A stretch of DNA of 64,000 nucleotides from positions 157,297 to 221,296 of the forward strand of contig NW_005179020.1 in NCBI RefSeq assembly GCF_000350225.1. Direction: 5' to 3'. The position numbers and the translations under genes are program-made. Numbering within the stretch: the first letter of the stretch is position 1; each line of letters opens with the position of its first letter. Below the pieces are notes generated by a model that saw nothing but the letters and a program-made list of their open reading frames with translations, was not told the origin of the DNA and ran no database searches. Source of the DNA: Chondrus crispus (taxonomy: Eukaryota > Rhodophyta > Florideophyceae > Gigartinales > Gigartinaceae). Below, piece after piece: positions 10,124 to 19,068 of the stretch.

Positions 10124-10858
10124 TGTAGTGCACTGGTACGCCTCCCTCATTCGCGAGGCATACGCGGGATGCCACCCTCACGGGTGCGCCTCCCACGTGT
10201 ACACCACGGATATTCGTGTACCTGTACCACGTGTAATCGTGTAACTACCCACCCAGGCATGGCCGGGTGTAAGCCCTGTCGAAGTACGGACAGCCTGTCA
10301 CTCCACGTCTAGGCGTGTCGATCCCCACGTGTGAGCGGGTATCATAACCCTATACAGGGGGGTATTGCGTACTGTATAGAGTCTATGCTAGTACGCCGGT
10401 ATTTATTACCGTGTTTTAATTAATTATTATTAATTAATTATTATTAACTAATATTATCACGACGTCGACTACTATATAGTCGACGTTCGACCCTAAGTAA
10501 GGAAGGCACGAAGCCTTGGGTCCTTTTCCTAAGCTTCTGGAATCTCGGTAGTAGCCTCGCGCCAGTATAGCACAAGCCGTGCTACACTACGCGAGCCCAT
10601 CTACGACCGCGAATCCCAACCGCTCTACCGCGCGTGCTGCTACCGAGGATACTAACCGCTCTACCGCGCGAGACGTCCCTACCGCTCCGCCCCCTCTGGG
10701 CGATCCCCTGTTCTAACCCTCCTTTTTTTTGCTACCTATTGCGCCGATCGCGCCCGGACCCCGTTGCCGGTTATCACCGGGTGGTCTCCCGTACAACCCG
10801 CGTTCCGAACACGAGTGCTCTGCCCTGGGGTTATACACCGCGACCCCAGTGCACGACA
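10124..10858 (+). repeat. 5' LTR of element 2 (family B)
   Basis: The LTR starts tgtagtgcactgg and ends agtgcacgaca. It contains an AT-rich stretch of taatta repeats (10417-10455) and then a palindrome, cgtcgactactatatagtcgacg (written in part), around 10462-10485 with a TATA core inside it. The 3' LTR has a single change in one arm of this palindrome. Confidence 0.96.
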
Positions 10859-10861
10859 TTT

Positions 10862-10877
10862 TGGTCTCCCGACCTAG
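10862..10877 (+). other. Putative primer-binding site of element 2
   Basis: Three bases after the 5' LTR the sequence tggtctcccgacctag begins with TGG, the complement of a tRNA CCA end. I cannot name the tRNA from memory. Confidence 0.6.
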
Positions 10878-10961
10878 AAATCTGCCGAGTCTCTAACCCC
10901 TTTCTCTCTTCTAATTGTTTCTTTTGAGGGTGCTCACCACCGTTCACAGGTGTTTCAAGAC

Positions 10962-13226
10962 ATGGTGTCCGGGTCGGAGAGTTCCCGAGAAACCCGTCCC
11001 CGAGACGTTCCTGCGCCCGTAGCGGCGTTGATAACTCGGCGCTGCCGTGAGGCGCTCCGAGAAGCCGAAAGGTTTACGCTCACAACGGTGGCGGAGAAAC
11101 TCGCAGCGCACTCGTCGGCGCTGCGAGAGAACCTCAACTCCTTCGTGGAGGAAACCGTCGCCACGCAGGCGGATGTACAATCCGCGCGCGAGCGCGATCG
11201 CCTCTCCGCCCTGGAAGGCGTATTGACCAAGGCCTGGCAAGAGGACATCGAGGCCAGGGTCGAGGAGGCGATCCTCCCTCTGATAACGGAGATCGCTACT
11301 GTAACGGAGGAAGTCAAGTCCCTCCGTCAGGAATTATCCGTCCTCAAGACGTACGGCCCCGATCCGGCGCCTGTCACTCAGGACGGATCGGCGGCGCCCA
11401 CCCCAGCCATTGCTGCTGTTAAGCCTCCGGCCATTGGCGGAGTTACCACAACTCCCCCCTCGGGCGAAGTGCCAGTCACCTCCCGGAGACGGGAGTTACC
11501 TCCGTTGGACGAGAACTTACTCTTGTCCAACGTCACGATCCCGGCGTTACAGGCCGCAGGGATACCCGTCCCCTCAGTGGGGACCGGTCCCCAACTATTC
11601 ACTGACCCGACGGCGTCATTGGTCCGCGCGAGGGCGCTCCCAGAGGACGCCCCCGCCGGTCAGGACCCCCGTGAGGGTGAATTACCCTCCCGGAATCCCC
11701 CGGGAGGAAACCCCGACTCGGGGGGAAGCTCCGACGGCGATGGCGAGGGACGACGAAAAAAGTCTAAGCCAAGCCGGAAGAAACGCGACTCTCGACGTCG
11801 GAAGGGGGGCAAGAGTGTCTACCCGCCATCCGAGGGACCCTTCTCGTCGTACTCGAGCTCAGCCTCGTCTTCGCCCTCTGACTCGGAATCGGATTCCGAG
11901 TCAGAGTCACTCACGGCCCCGCTGCCGACGTTCGGCCCCAGACAGAAGCACGTCTCAGTCTGGAAGCCGACGAACCACCGCTTCCGGGGTGTATGTAATT
12001 ACCGAGCGTATCGCCTCGAGGACACGAGGCAGACCGTGGATGACAAGGTCTACGCCTCGACCCGTAAGAGGGTACAGTACCTCCTCGTGGTGATGGGAGA
12101 TTACAAGTTCAGCGGGGTGGACCCAATCAGGGTCATAAGTTTCCTTGCGCGTTGCAAGGAGAACTTTGATAACGCCAATATGACTGAGGCGATGGCCCTG
12201 ATGGCTCTCCCCCACCTGTTATCCCCGCCGGCAAAAGAGGCGTATGAGTCCCAAAGAGGGTTACACCGCAAATCCCAAGGGATCGCGAACTGGGCGGCAG
12301 CCGTAAACTGGTTGCTGCGCACTTACGCGACCAACCTCGAAATTGAGCACGCCCTCACCGCGCTGAGAGAATTACGCCAAAAACCGGGCGAACTGGAAAC
12401 CGAGTACGCCACTCGGATGCTGAACGCCCTCGGTAGATGTGGCGACGTACACTCGCCCTACGAGAGGACTACCCTGTTCATCGAGGGGCTCACACCGGCG
12501 ATCAAGTCGTTAGTTCTGCAAACCCGCGAGGATCGACCGCGATCCTTGTTCGGGGATACGGTGGCTCACGCGCGCTCCCATGGAGAGGCCCTCCGAGCTC
12601 AGCAAGCCCCGAGTCGCCGGGTGGAATTTGCTAGGCCCCGCCCTGGTAAGCAGGTCCTTGCCGCTCTTGATAGCGTTCCATCTTCAACGACCGGTCCCAC
12701 CGCCAGCTACCAGACGGCGGTGGGTGCCGAGAATTACTTCGCCACGGAAGGGGACAACGCTGGCGGGATGCCTTCCTTACCAACGGAGGACTCCTCCTTC
12801 AACGATGGAAATTCGCTTTTCTACGGCGACCGGCGCAAGCCGTACCAACCCGCCGCGGAGCGTACGGGGAGCCCCCACAGCCCCGCCTTCGGGCGGCCCT
12901 CCCGGAACATCCAGAAGGACCTACGGGGACCTCCGTCCCCGCAGATCATCTGCTTCGCCTGTTACAAGATCGGGGACCGTATAGCCCCTGACTGTGACTT
13001 GAAGGTGAAGGATGTCTCCCTCGTACCTCATCAGTACGAGAAGCTGAACACGGCACAGAAAGGCCGGTTCCCCTCGGACGCGTACCTCCGCGCCGTTGCC
13101 CTCCTCAGTTATGAGGCCAACCGGGTAATTAATCCCGCTACCGCGGCCGCCCCGCCGCCGCATCTAAGCACGGGGACGAAGTCTGCCCCGCCCCCTGACG
13201 GCGTTCGACAACCTCCAAAAAACTAG
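10962..13226 (+). CDS. gag: Gag polyprotein of element 2
   Basis: The ORF reads 754 residues from the ATG at 10962; the frame is open slightly further upstream from a GTG. Residues about 20-125 are a coiled-coil-like helical region. Residues about 240-320 are Ser/Lys/Asp-rich and disordered. Residues about 340-530 resemble the Ty3 capsid fold (retrotrans_gag), including the helix set around ALMALPHLLSPPAKEAY and WLLRTYATNLEIEHALTALRELRQ. Near residues 662-678 a zinc-knuckle-like motif reads CFACYKIGDRIAPDC, where the usual His is Asp. Gag packages element RNA and forms particles. It ends with TAG at 13226, and protease follows in another frame, implying shifted or separate expression. Confidence 0.9.
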   Translation: MVSGSESSRETRPRDVPAPVAALITRRCREALREAERFTLTTVAEKLAAHSSALRENLNSFVEETVATQADVQSARERDRLSALEGVLTKAWQEDIEARVEEAILPLITEIATVTEEVKSLRQELSVLKTYGPDPAPVTQDGSAAPTPAIAAVKPPAIGGVTTTPPSGEVPVTSRRRELPPLDENLLLSNVTIPALQAAGIPVPSVGTGPQLFTDPTASLVRARALPEDAPAGQDPREGELPSRNPPGGNPDSGGSSDGDGEGRRKKSKPSRKKRDSRRRKGGKSVYPPSEGPFSSYSSSASSSPSDSESDSESESLTAPLPTFGPRQKHVSVWKPTNHRFRGVCNYRAYRLEDTRQTVDDKVYASTRKRVQYLLVVMGDYKFSGVDPIRVISFLARCKENFDNANMTEAMALMALPHLLSPPAKEAYESQRGLHRKSQGIANWAAAVNWLLRTYATNLEIEHALTALRELRQKPGELETEYATRMLNALGRCGDVHSPYERTTLFIEGLTPAIKSLVLQTREDRPRSLFGDTVAHARSHGEALRAQQAPSRRVEFARPRPGKQVLAALDSVPSSTTGPTASYQTAVGAENYFATEGDNAGGMPSLPTEDSSFNDGNSLFYGDRRKPYQPAAERTGSPHSPAFGRPSRNIQKDLRGPPSPQIICFACYKIGDRIAPDCDLKVKDVSLVPHQYEKLNTAQKGRFPSDAYLRAVALLSYEANRVINPATAAAPPPHLSTGTKSAPPPDGVRQPPKN

Positions 13227-13315
13227 GAGAACCTCAGCCCGCAGCAGCTGAGGTAAACCCGGGCTCCGCCCCGGATCAGTCGCCCAAGCTGGCGGACGAA
13301 GACTCACCTCCAAAG

Positions 13316-13984
13316 GTGGAGAAGCGGTTCCGAATTCTCGGCCGCAACCATACTGGTACTAGCCAGGATAACCCCGATCCCGAGGGACTCGGTACTCTAC
13401 GCCGACCATGGCGGAGGAATATCCCAGTGCTCGCCCCGGGTGTTCCCACCTCCAAGACAGTAATGACCCTGTCTCGGAGAAATTACAAGGTCTACGCTGA
13501 CCTTGGACTAACTCCAGCTATATTGCTGAGGCATCTCACCATCCTCGACACGGGAGCGGGATCTAATTTTGTCAGGGCTGACACGTTACCCACAGGATGG
13601 GAGTCTCTCCTCATCCCGGGCGAAGTCCCGACAATTGCAGACGCAAATGGACGGCCCTTGCGTACCAGCGGTCAAATACCACTGGTGGTGCGGTTAGGTG
13701 ACCGCACCATGAAGTGCACATTCATCGTCTGTGAGCGATTGGCCGCCCCCGTTATTTTGGGTTGCGAATTTAACGACCGATTTATCGAAGCCATCTACCC
13801 CCGACGCAAGCTCGTGGAGTTGGACGACGGTACGAAGGTACCCATCGTTCGGAAACCGGCTCGTCGTGCCGCGGACCACCCCCCGCTCCCCTCGGAGCAG
13901 GAGTATTCCCCCACAGCAGGGCGTACTTCCCCCAAGCTTAAGGTCGCCCGTGCAGTGGATATCCCCGCCGGGACCCAAACGTGA
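13316..13984 (+). CDS. pro: Aspartic protease of element 2
   Basis: The frame is open here without an ATG, consistent with expression as part of a Gag-Pol fusion. The core is ILDTGAGSN (catalytic Asp at about residue 77 of this frame), then flap-like sequence and VILGCEFN, the second hydrophobic-Gly motif of retropepsins. Retropepsins act as dimers and cleave Gag-Pol. A TGA at 13982-13984 interrupts the frame, and RT continues in the same frame from just downstream. The stop is therefore either a mutation in this copy or a readthrough point. Confidence 0.88.
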   Translation: MEKRFRILGRNHTGTSQDNPDPEGLGTLRRPWRRNIPVLAPGVPTSKTVMTLSRRNYKVYADLGLTPAILLRHLTILDTGAGSNFVRADTLPTGWESLLIPGEVPTIADANGRPLRTSGQIPLVVRLGDRTMKCTFIVCERLAAPVILGCEFNDRFIEAIYPRRKLVELDDGTKVPIVRKPARRAADHPPLPSEQEYSPTAGRTSPKLKVARAVDIPAGTQT

Positions 13985-14074
13985 GTTTACGCCACCAACG
14001 GAAGGAGTGAACTCTCGGTCGTAGAGCCGAACCCGCAATTATATGCGAAGCACAGAGTCTCCATCTCCAATGGA

Positions 14075-15640
14075 GTGGTTCACCTTTCCCCGTTGCAGGA
14101 GTTTCGGGTCCTGGTGGCCCACTTCTCAGCGGCCACCAAGAGATTATCGAAGAACCAAGTAGTGGGTTTCGTATCCCCCCATCCCCGCGCGATGATCCGC
14201 ACGGCGATGCCGTTAGACGCAGTTCTAGCTGCGGAATTTCACGAGGGGGGCCCGCCGGTACAGAACGACGACTCCCCTCGGCCAACCTCCTCAACCCCGG
14301 AGTCGGACTCCCATTCCATGGATGTCGTCCACCTCGACCACCTGCCGCCGCACCAGCGTATGCAGGTCAGCACCATGCTCACGCCCTACGCCGGCATGTG
14401 GAACGGGACTCTGGGCGAGGTTCGCGCTACAAACCACCGCATCGAGCTCACCCCCGGCGCTAGGCCGTTCCGTTGCCAACCGTATCGGGCAGGGCCACGC
14501 GCCCGAGAGCCAGAACAAGCCTCGGTTGACGAGATGTTGGCTAACGGGGTGATCACCCGATCGAAATCCGAATGGGCGTCGCCCGTCGTCCTCATCCCCA
14601 AGCAGGATGGAAGCCTCCGCTTTTGTGTCGACTACCGTGGTTTAAACGCTCTCACCGTGCGAGACACGTACCCCATTCCTCGCATGGACGAGTGTCTAGA
14701 CTCCCTCGGGGAGGCCAAGGTGTTCACCACCTTGGATTGTAACTCCGGCTACTGGCAAATCCCAGTAGCCAAGGAGGATAGAGCAAAAACCACGTTTACG
14801 TGTCATGCTGGGACGTATCAGTTCAACCGAATGCCCTTCGGCCTGATGAACGCCCCGGCTACATTTCAAAGAATGTTGGATATTCTCCTCTCCGGCTACC
14901 GATGGAAGAGTTGCTTGATTTACTTGGACGACATAATTATTTTCTCCAAGGATCACGACTCCCATCTCAAGGATGTGGAGGTTATACTCCAAGCCCTACA
15001 ACAGGAGGGTTTATCACTTAAGCTCAAAAAGTGTAAGTTTTTTCAAGACTCTGTAGAGTACTTGGGACATATCATTCGACCGGGGGAACTGCAAGTTCAC
15101 CCGAAGAATGTCAAAGCGCTCTCCCAAGCGACCACCCCACGGACCCAAACGGAGCTCCGCTTCTTTTTGGGGATGTGTAATGTATACCGACGATTTGTCG
15201 ACCACTTCGCTAACATAGCGGCGCCTCTGACGGCTATGCTCCGCAAGGGAGAACCAGATCTCCTTCCCACCTTTGCGGAGGTCCAAACCATGGCCTTCAA
15301 CACGTTGAAGGAGTGTCTAATATCGCCCCCGGTGTTGAAGCTTCCTCGCCTCGGGTTACCCTATTCGCTCGATACCGATGCGTCAGACGCTCGACTGGGT
15401 TGTACCTTGCTACAAACCCATGAGGATGGGCACCGATACCCGGTTGGGTATTGGTCCCGCACGCTATCTACAGCGGAACGCAATTACTCGACGACCGAGA
15501 AAGAATGCCTCCCCATCGTATGGGCGATTCAAACGCTGCGCCCTTACCAGGAACGCGAGCGGTTTACGGTCAATACCGATCACCATTCTCTCAGGTGGCT
15601 CATGAACCTCGTCGATGCGAGTGGTCGACTTGCCCGGTGA
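14075..15640 (+). CDS. pol: Reverse transcriptase and most of RNase H of element 2
   Basis: This frame is the same as protease. It carries the Ty3 RT signature (LRFCVDYRGLNALT, TTLDCNSGYWQIP, FGLMNAPATFQ, IYLDDIIIF) followed by RNase H (SLDTDASDARLG, TTEKEC, NTDHHSLRWL). It ends in TGA at 15638-15640, where element 1 has Trp in the same alignment column, so the stop looks like a TGG to TGA change. The RNase H C-terminus continues in the same frame from 15641. Confidence 0.93.
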   Translation: MVHLSPLQEFRVLVAHFSAATKRLSKNQVVGFVSPHPRAMIRTAMPLDAVLAAEFHEGGPPVQNDDSPRPTSSTPESDSHSMDVVHLDHLPPHQRMQVSTMLTPYAGMWNGTLGEVRATNHRIELTPGARPFRCQPYRAGPRAREPEQASVDEMLANGVITRSKSEWASPVVLIPKQDGSLRFCVDYRGLNALTVRDTYPIPRMDECLDSLGEAKVFTTLDCNSGYWQIPVAKEDRAKTTFTCHAGTYQFNRMPFGLMNAPATFQRMLDILLSGYRWKSCLIYLDDIIIFSKDHDSHLKDVEVILQALQQEGLSLKLKKCKFFQDSVEYLGHIIRPGELQVHPKNVKALSQATTPRTQTELRFFLGMCNVYRRFVDHFANIAAPLTAMLRKGEPDLLPTFAEVQTMAFNTLKECLISPPVLKLPRLGLPYSLDTDASDARLGCTLLQTHEDGHRYPVGYWSRTLSTAERNYSTTEKECLPIVWAIQTLRPYQERERFTVNTDHHSLRWLMNLVDASGRLAR

Positions 15641-15643
15641 CGC

Positions 15644-16477
15644 TTGCGCCTTGCCGAATATGACTTCGACGTTACCTACGTGAAGGGAATCAAGAATCGC
15701 CTTGCCGACGCTTTAAGTCGTATACCCTCCACGGGGGGTACCACCGTCCCGGTGGACGAGGAGATACCTTGTTACTCAGCTTTGGACCTTGAGGACGATC
15801 CTCTGTTCACAGAGGAAAATGATGACGACCCTGAGGTCGACGTGACATCCGGCTGTTATGCCTTGGCACCCCCGGCATCAAAGGCCGCGCTGACGCACGA
15901 CGATTTTTCGCGTGAGCAACTCTCCGATCCCCTGTGTAAGGAGGTGGTTTCCCGTCTTGCCAAGGGGGAGGGTTCCGTCCAACTTCGTTTGTCACGGTTT
16001 TTCATCAACACAGAAGTTTTAATCTGTTGTAAAGCCCACCTGGATGGTGTCGAACAAATTTTCGTCCCAACAACCCTCCGTGACAGGGTGTTGTATTTAT
16101 CGCATTATCCCGCCATCTCAGGTCACCCTGGAGGTCGGCGTTTATTCTACACGCTCCGGCAGCGGTATTACTGGCCAAGCATGTCGGTCGATGCCTATTC
16201 CACAGTCCGGATGTGTCCCGACTGCGCCAAGGCCCGCATCAAATTGCGTAAACACAACTCAGAATTGAAGACGTTCCCTCCATCAGGCCCCCTGGAGTAC
16301 ATCGCAATTGATATCCTTGGAGAACTGCCCCGAACCCCAAGAGGACATACTTACCTCTTGGTGATGACGGACCATTACTCCAAGTTAACCCGAACCGTAC
16401 CCTTACGGAAAATCACCGCCGAGACAGTAGCTCAGGCGTTCATTTCACACTGGGTCTTCGTTACGGAGCCCCAGTGA
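15644..16477 (+). CDS. pol: RNase H C-terminus, integrase zinc domain and first catalytic Asp of element 2
   Basis: The frame resumes directly after the TGA with LRLAEYDFDV and ADALSR, the end of RNase H. An acidic linker and the HHCC zinc domain follow (H..GHPG...C..C) and then the integrase core start, IAIDILGELPRT. It stops at 16475-16477. The next catalytic block (LLSDNGSQF) is in another frame, so a one-base loss near 16455-16465 splits the integrase. Confidence 0.9.
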   Translation: MRLAEYDFDVTYVKGIKNRLADALSRIPSTGGTTVPVDEEIPCYSALDLEDDPLFTEENDDDPEVDVTSGCYALAPPASKAALTHDDFSREQLSDPLCKEVVSRLAKGEGSVQLRLSRFFINTEVLICCKAHLDGVEQIFVPTTLRDRVLYLSHYPAISGHPGGRRLFYTLRQRYYWPSMSVDAYSTVRMCPDCAKARIKLRKHNSELKTFPPSGPLEYIAIDILGELPRTPRGHTYLLVMTDHYSKLTRTVPLRKITAETVAQAFISHWVFVTEPQ

Positions 16478-18012
16478 AGCTCCTCTCCGACAACGGGAGT
16501 CAATTCACTTCGAGGTTCTTCCTCGCAGTGTGCAAAATCCTCTCCATTGAGAGTGTGTTCACAACCGCATATCACCCCCAGACTGATGGGCAGGTGGAAA
16601 GATTCAACAGAACGTTGGTCTCAACTCTACGGCACTATCTGGCCGATAACCAACGTGACTGGGACCAGTACACGGATGCCCTCACCTATGGCTACAACTG
16701 CACGGTCAACCGCATGATCGGCATGAGGCCATTTGAGCTGGTGCTATCCCGGACGCCGAGTCCGTTGTCCCTACAGCAAACTCCGACGTTGGCCCCCTCC
16801 GCCTCAAGGGCGCATTTCAAGTTCCGCTTCCTCGCGTGGTTGCGCGGCCTCATGGCCACAGCTGACAAGAACCTACGCGCCGGGCAGCTACGCTACAAGG
16901 ATGATTTTGATAAGCAGATTCGACTCCCTACGCCGGAATATCAAGTAGGGGACCAAGTACTCGTTAATCAAGAAGCAGCCCTACGCTCAGAGGAACGGAC
17001 CGACAAGGATCGGGTAAACAACAAACTCGTGCCGCGCACCGAGGGACCGTTTCCAGTGGTGAAGGTGGATGACCACACAGTCACGGTCATTCGAGGAACA
17101 GGACTGAAGGACCGGATCTCTCCAGATACAATCGTCAAGTCTCCGCCCCTCCGTAACGCGGCGGAGGACACCACGCCCGCATTGGCGGACGAACGCGATG
17201 ATGAGGATGACCCCGTGGAACCAGTGATGGACCAACTGCGAGCTGACATCAACTTGGATGACGAAGCCCCCTCACCGGCACCCTCGGACAGGCGCACGCC
17301 CGGATTAATGGATGCGTTGGCCAGCGGACGGCCAGAGCGAGTCATATCGCAGCTCACCCCCCAGCCCCCTGCCTCAACGAGGGAACGTCCTACCAGGGGG
17401 GTTGTTACTACCGCGGCGACAGAAAGATCGTTAGCTACCCGCAGGGCCTCGTCCCTGCCTGGGAATGCGCAAACACCCTCTCGAGCCGCCACCCCCAATG
17501 ACACGTGTCGCGCCGTCCGGGACAACCGCGCTCTGCCGAGAAGTACCTCGGAAATTTTACGCCCTGTGGCGGCGGGCCTTTCCTCGCAGGAGACCCCGGG
17601 CCCGTTCGGAACCCCTCCTACGGGAATTACCATCCAACAGGCCATCGCTGAGGCCATGCCGTCCATCGCCGCGAAATGTACGTTCAAGCTCAACTGCACC
17701 AACCCGTCGAGCAACGCTGTCAACCTCCCGCGACAATCACCCCCACCGGCGGCGACCTCGCCTTCCCCGACCACTACGGGAGTCCTGCCTACGGAATACG
17801 TCGTGGATTCGCTCTCCGGGCACGCCCCAGGGAGTGACGGCGTTCCCCTATTTCGGGTCCATTGGTACGGCTACTCCACGGACGACGACACTGGGGAGCC
17901 TTCTCACCAAGTGGATTACAACACGGTGGTGCGCTACTGCCGTCGCAAACACTTACGGCTCCCCAGACGTTCGCTGTGGGACCGCCCTGACAGCGTGGGT
18001 ATGCAACACTGA
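16474..18012 (+). CDS. pol: Integrase C-terminal half with chromo-like domain of element 2
   Basis: The frame begins just before SDNGSQF (second catalytic Asp) and includes TDGQVERFNR (catalytic Glu), then the basic tail LRYKDDFDKQIRLP and the GPFPVVKVDD barrel. A disordered Pro/Ser/Thr-rich stretch of about 200 residues follows. Near the C-terminus a chromodomain-like segment reads YVVDSLSGHA, then FRVHWYGYS, then YNTVVRYCRRKH. Compared with element 1 the linker before the chromodomain is much longer. The start is an artefact of the frameshift; there is no ATG. Confidence 0.88.
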   Translation: MKLLSDNGSQFTSRFFLAVCKILSIESVFTTAYHPQTDGQVERFNRTLVSTLRHYLADNQRDWDQYTDALTYGYNCTVNRMIGMRPFELVLSRTPSPLSLQQTPTLAPSASRAHFKFRFLAWLRGLMATADKNLRAGQLRYKDDFDKQIRLPTPEYQVGDQVLVNQEAALRSEERTDKDRVNNKLVPRTEGPFPVVKVDDHTVTVIRGTGLKDRISPDTIVKSPPLRNAAEDTTPALADERDDEDDPVEPVMDQLRADINLDDEAPSPAPSDRRTPGLMDALASGRPERVISQLTPQPPASTRERPTRGVVTTAATERSLATRRASSLPGNAQTPSRAATPNDTCRAVRDNRALPRSTSEILRPVAAGLSSQETPGPFGTPPTGITIQQAIAEAMPSIAAKCTFKLNCTNPSSNAVNLPRQSPPPAATSPSPTTTGVLPTEYVVDSLSGHAPGSDGVPLFRVHWYGYSTDDDTGEPSHQVDYNTVVRYCRRKHLRLPRRSLWDRPDSVGMQH

Positions 18013-18042
18013 CGACTGTTGTCCCCGCTGACGGGCGCATTA

Positions 18043-18930
18043 ACGCCCTCGACGGACGAGAGCCCTCCTCGCACAGTGTCGAGTATTGTCAAATTATTGA
18101 CCTCGGCTAATCGAGAGATCTCCTCGCAGTGTCGAGGTTGAGAGCCACCTCATGAACGAACTCGCTCGACGAGGATCCCTTCCTCGCTTGTCGAGTACTG
18201 TCAAGTAACAACCTCGCAAGGAGAGGACGTGAGACTCGTCGGTTCGAGGGTGGACATCAAATTATTGACCTCGACTAATCGAGAGCCCTCCTCGCACAGC
18301 GTCGACTATTGTCAAATTATTGACCTCGGCTAATCGAGAGATCTCCTCGCAGTGTCGAGGTTGAGAGCAACCTCATGAACGAACTCGCTCGACGAGGATC
18401 CCTTCCTCGCTTGTCGAGTACTGTCGAGTAATAACCTCGTAAGAAAAGGACGTGAGACTCGTCGATTCAGGAGAGGACATCAAATCAATGACCCAGACGG
18501 ACGACAGCCCTCCTCGCATAGTGTCGAGTATTGTTAAATTATTGACCTCGGCTAATCGAGAGATCTCCTCGCAGTGTCGAGGTTGAGAGCAATCTCATGA
18601 ACGAACTCGCTCGACGAGGATCCCTTCCTCGCTTGTCGAGTACTGTCAAGTATTAACCTCGTAAGAAGAGGACGTGAGACTCGTCGATTCGGGAGAGGAC
18701 ACCGAATCAATGACCCTGACGGACAAGAGCCCTCCTCGCGCAGTGTCGAGTATTGTCAAATTATTGACCTCGGCTAATCGAGAGATCTCCTCGCCGTGTC
18801 GAGGTTGAGAGCAACCTCATGAACGAACTCACTTGACGAGGATCCCTTCCTCGCTTGTCGAGTACTGTCAAACGATAACCTCGCAAGGCGAGAACACGAG
18901 ACCCGCTTGACGGGAGAGGGGGAACGGACC
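18043..18930 (+). repeat. 222-bp tandem repeat, four copies, in element 2
   Basis: The landmark cctcggctaatcgagagatc begins at 18101, 18324, 18546 and 18768, giving periods of 223, 222 and 222 bp. Each unit carries several short inverted pairs built from cctcgc, gtcgag and ctcgac. The array lies between the pol stop and the antisense ORF and has no ORF of its own. Confidence 0.93.
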
Positions 18931-19068
18931 TCCTCACCAGAGACTGCCCGCCACGGGTCGGGGAAGTAATTATCTTTACCAAATGACAGGCGGACGAAAG
19001 GAACTAACTCGCGCGTCCGAGATGGGTCAACTTATCCCTCTAATACAAGAGGGACGCCCCTCGAGCGG

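Noticed and set aside
18043-18930. CRISPR-like array
   Set aside because: The repeats are long, contiguous 222-bp units without unique spacers, inside a eukaryotic LTR element.
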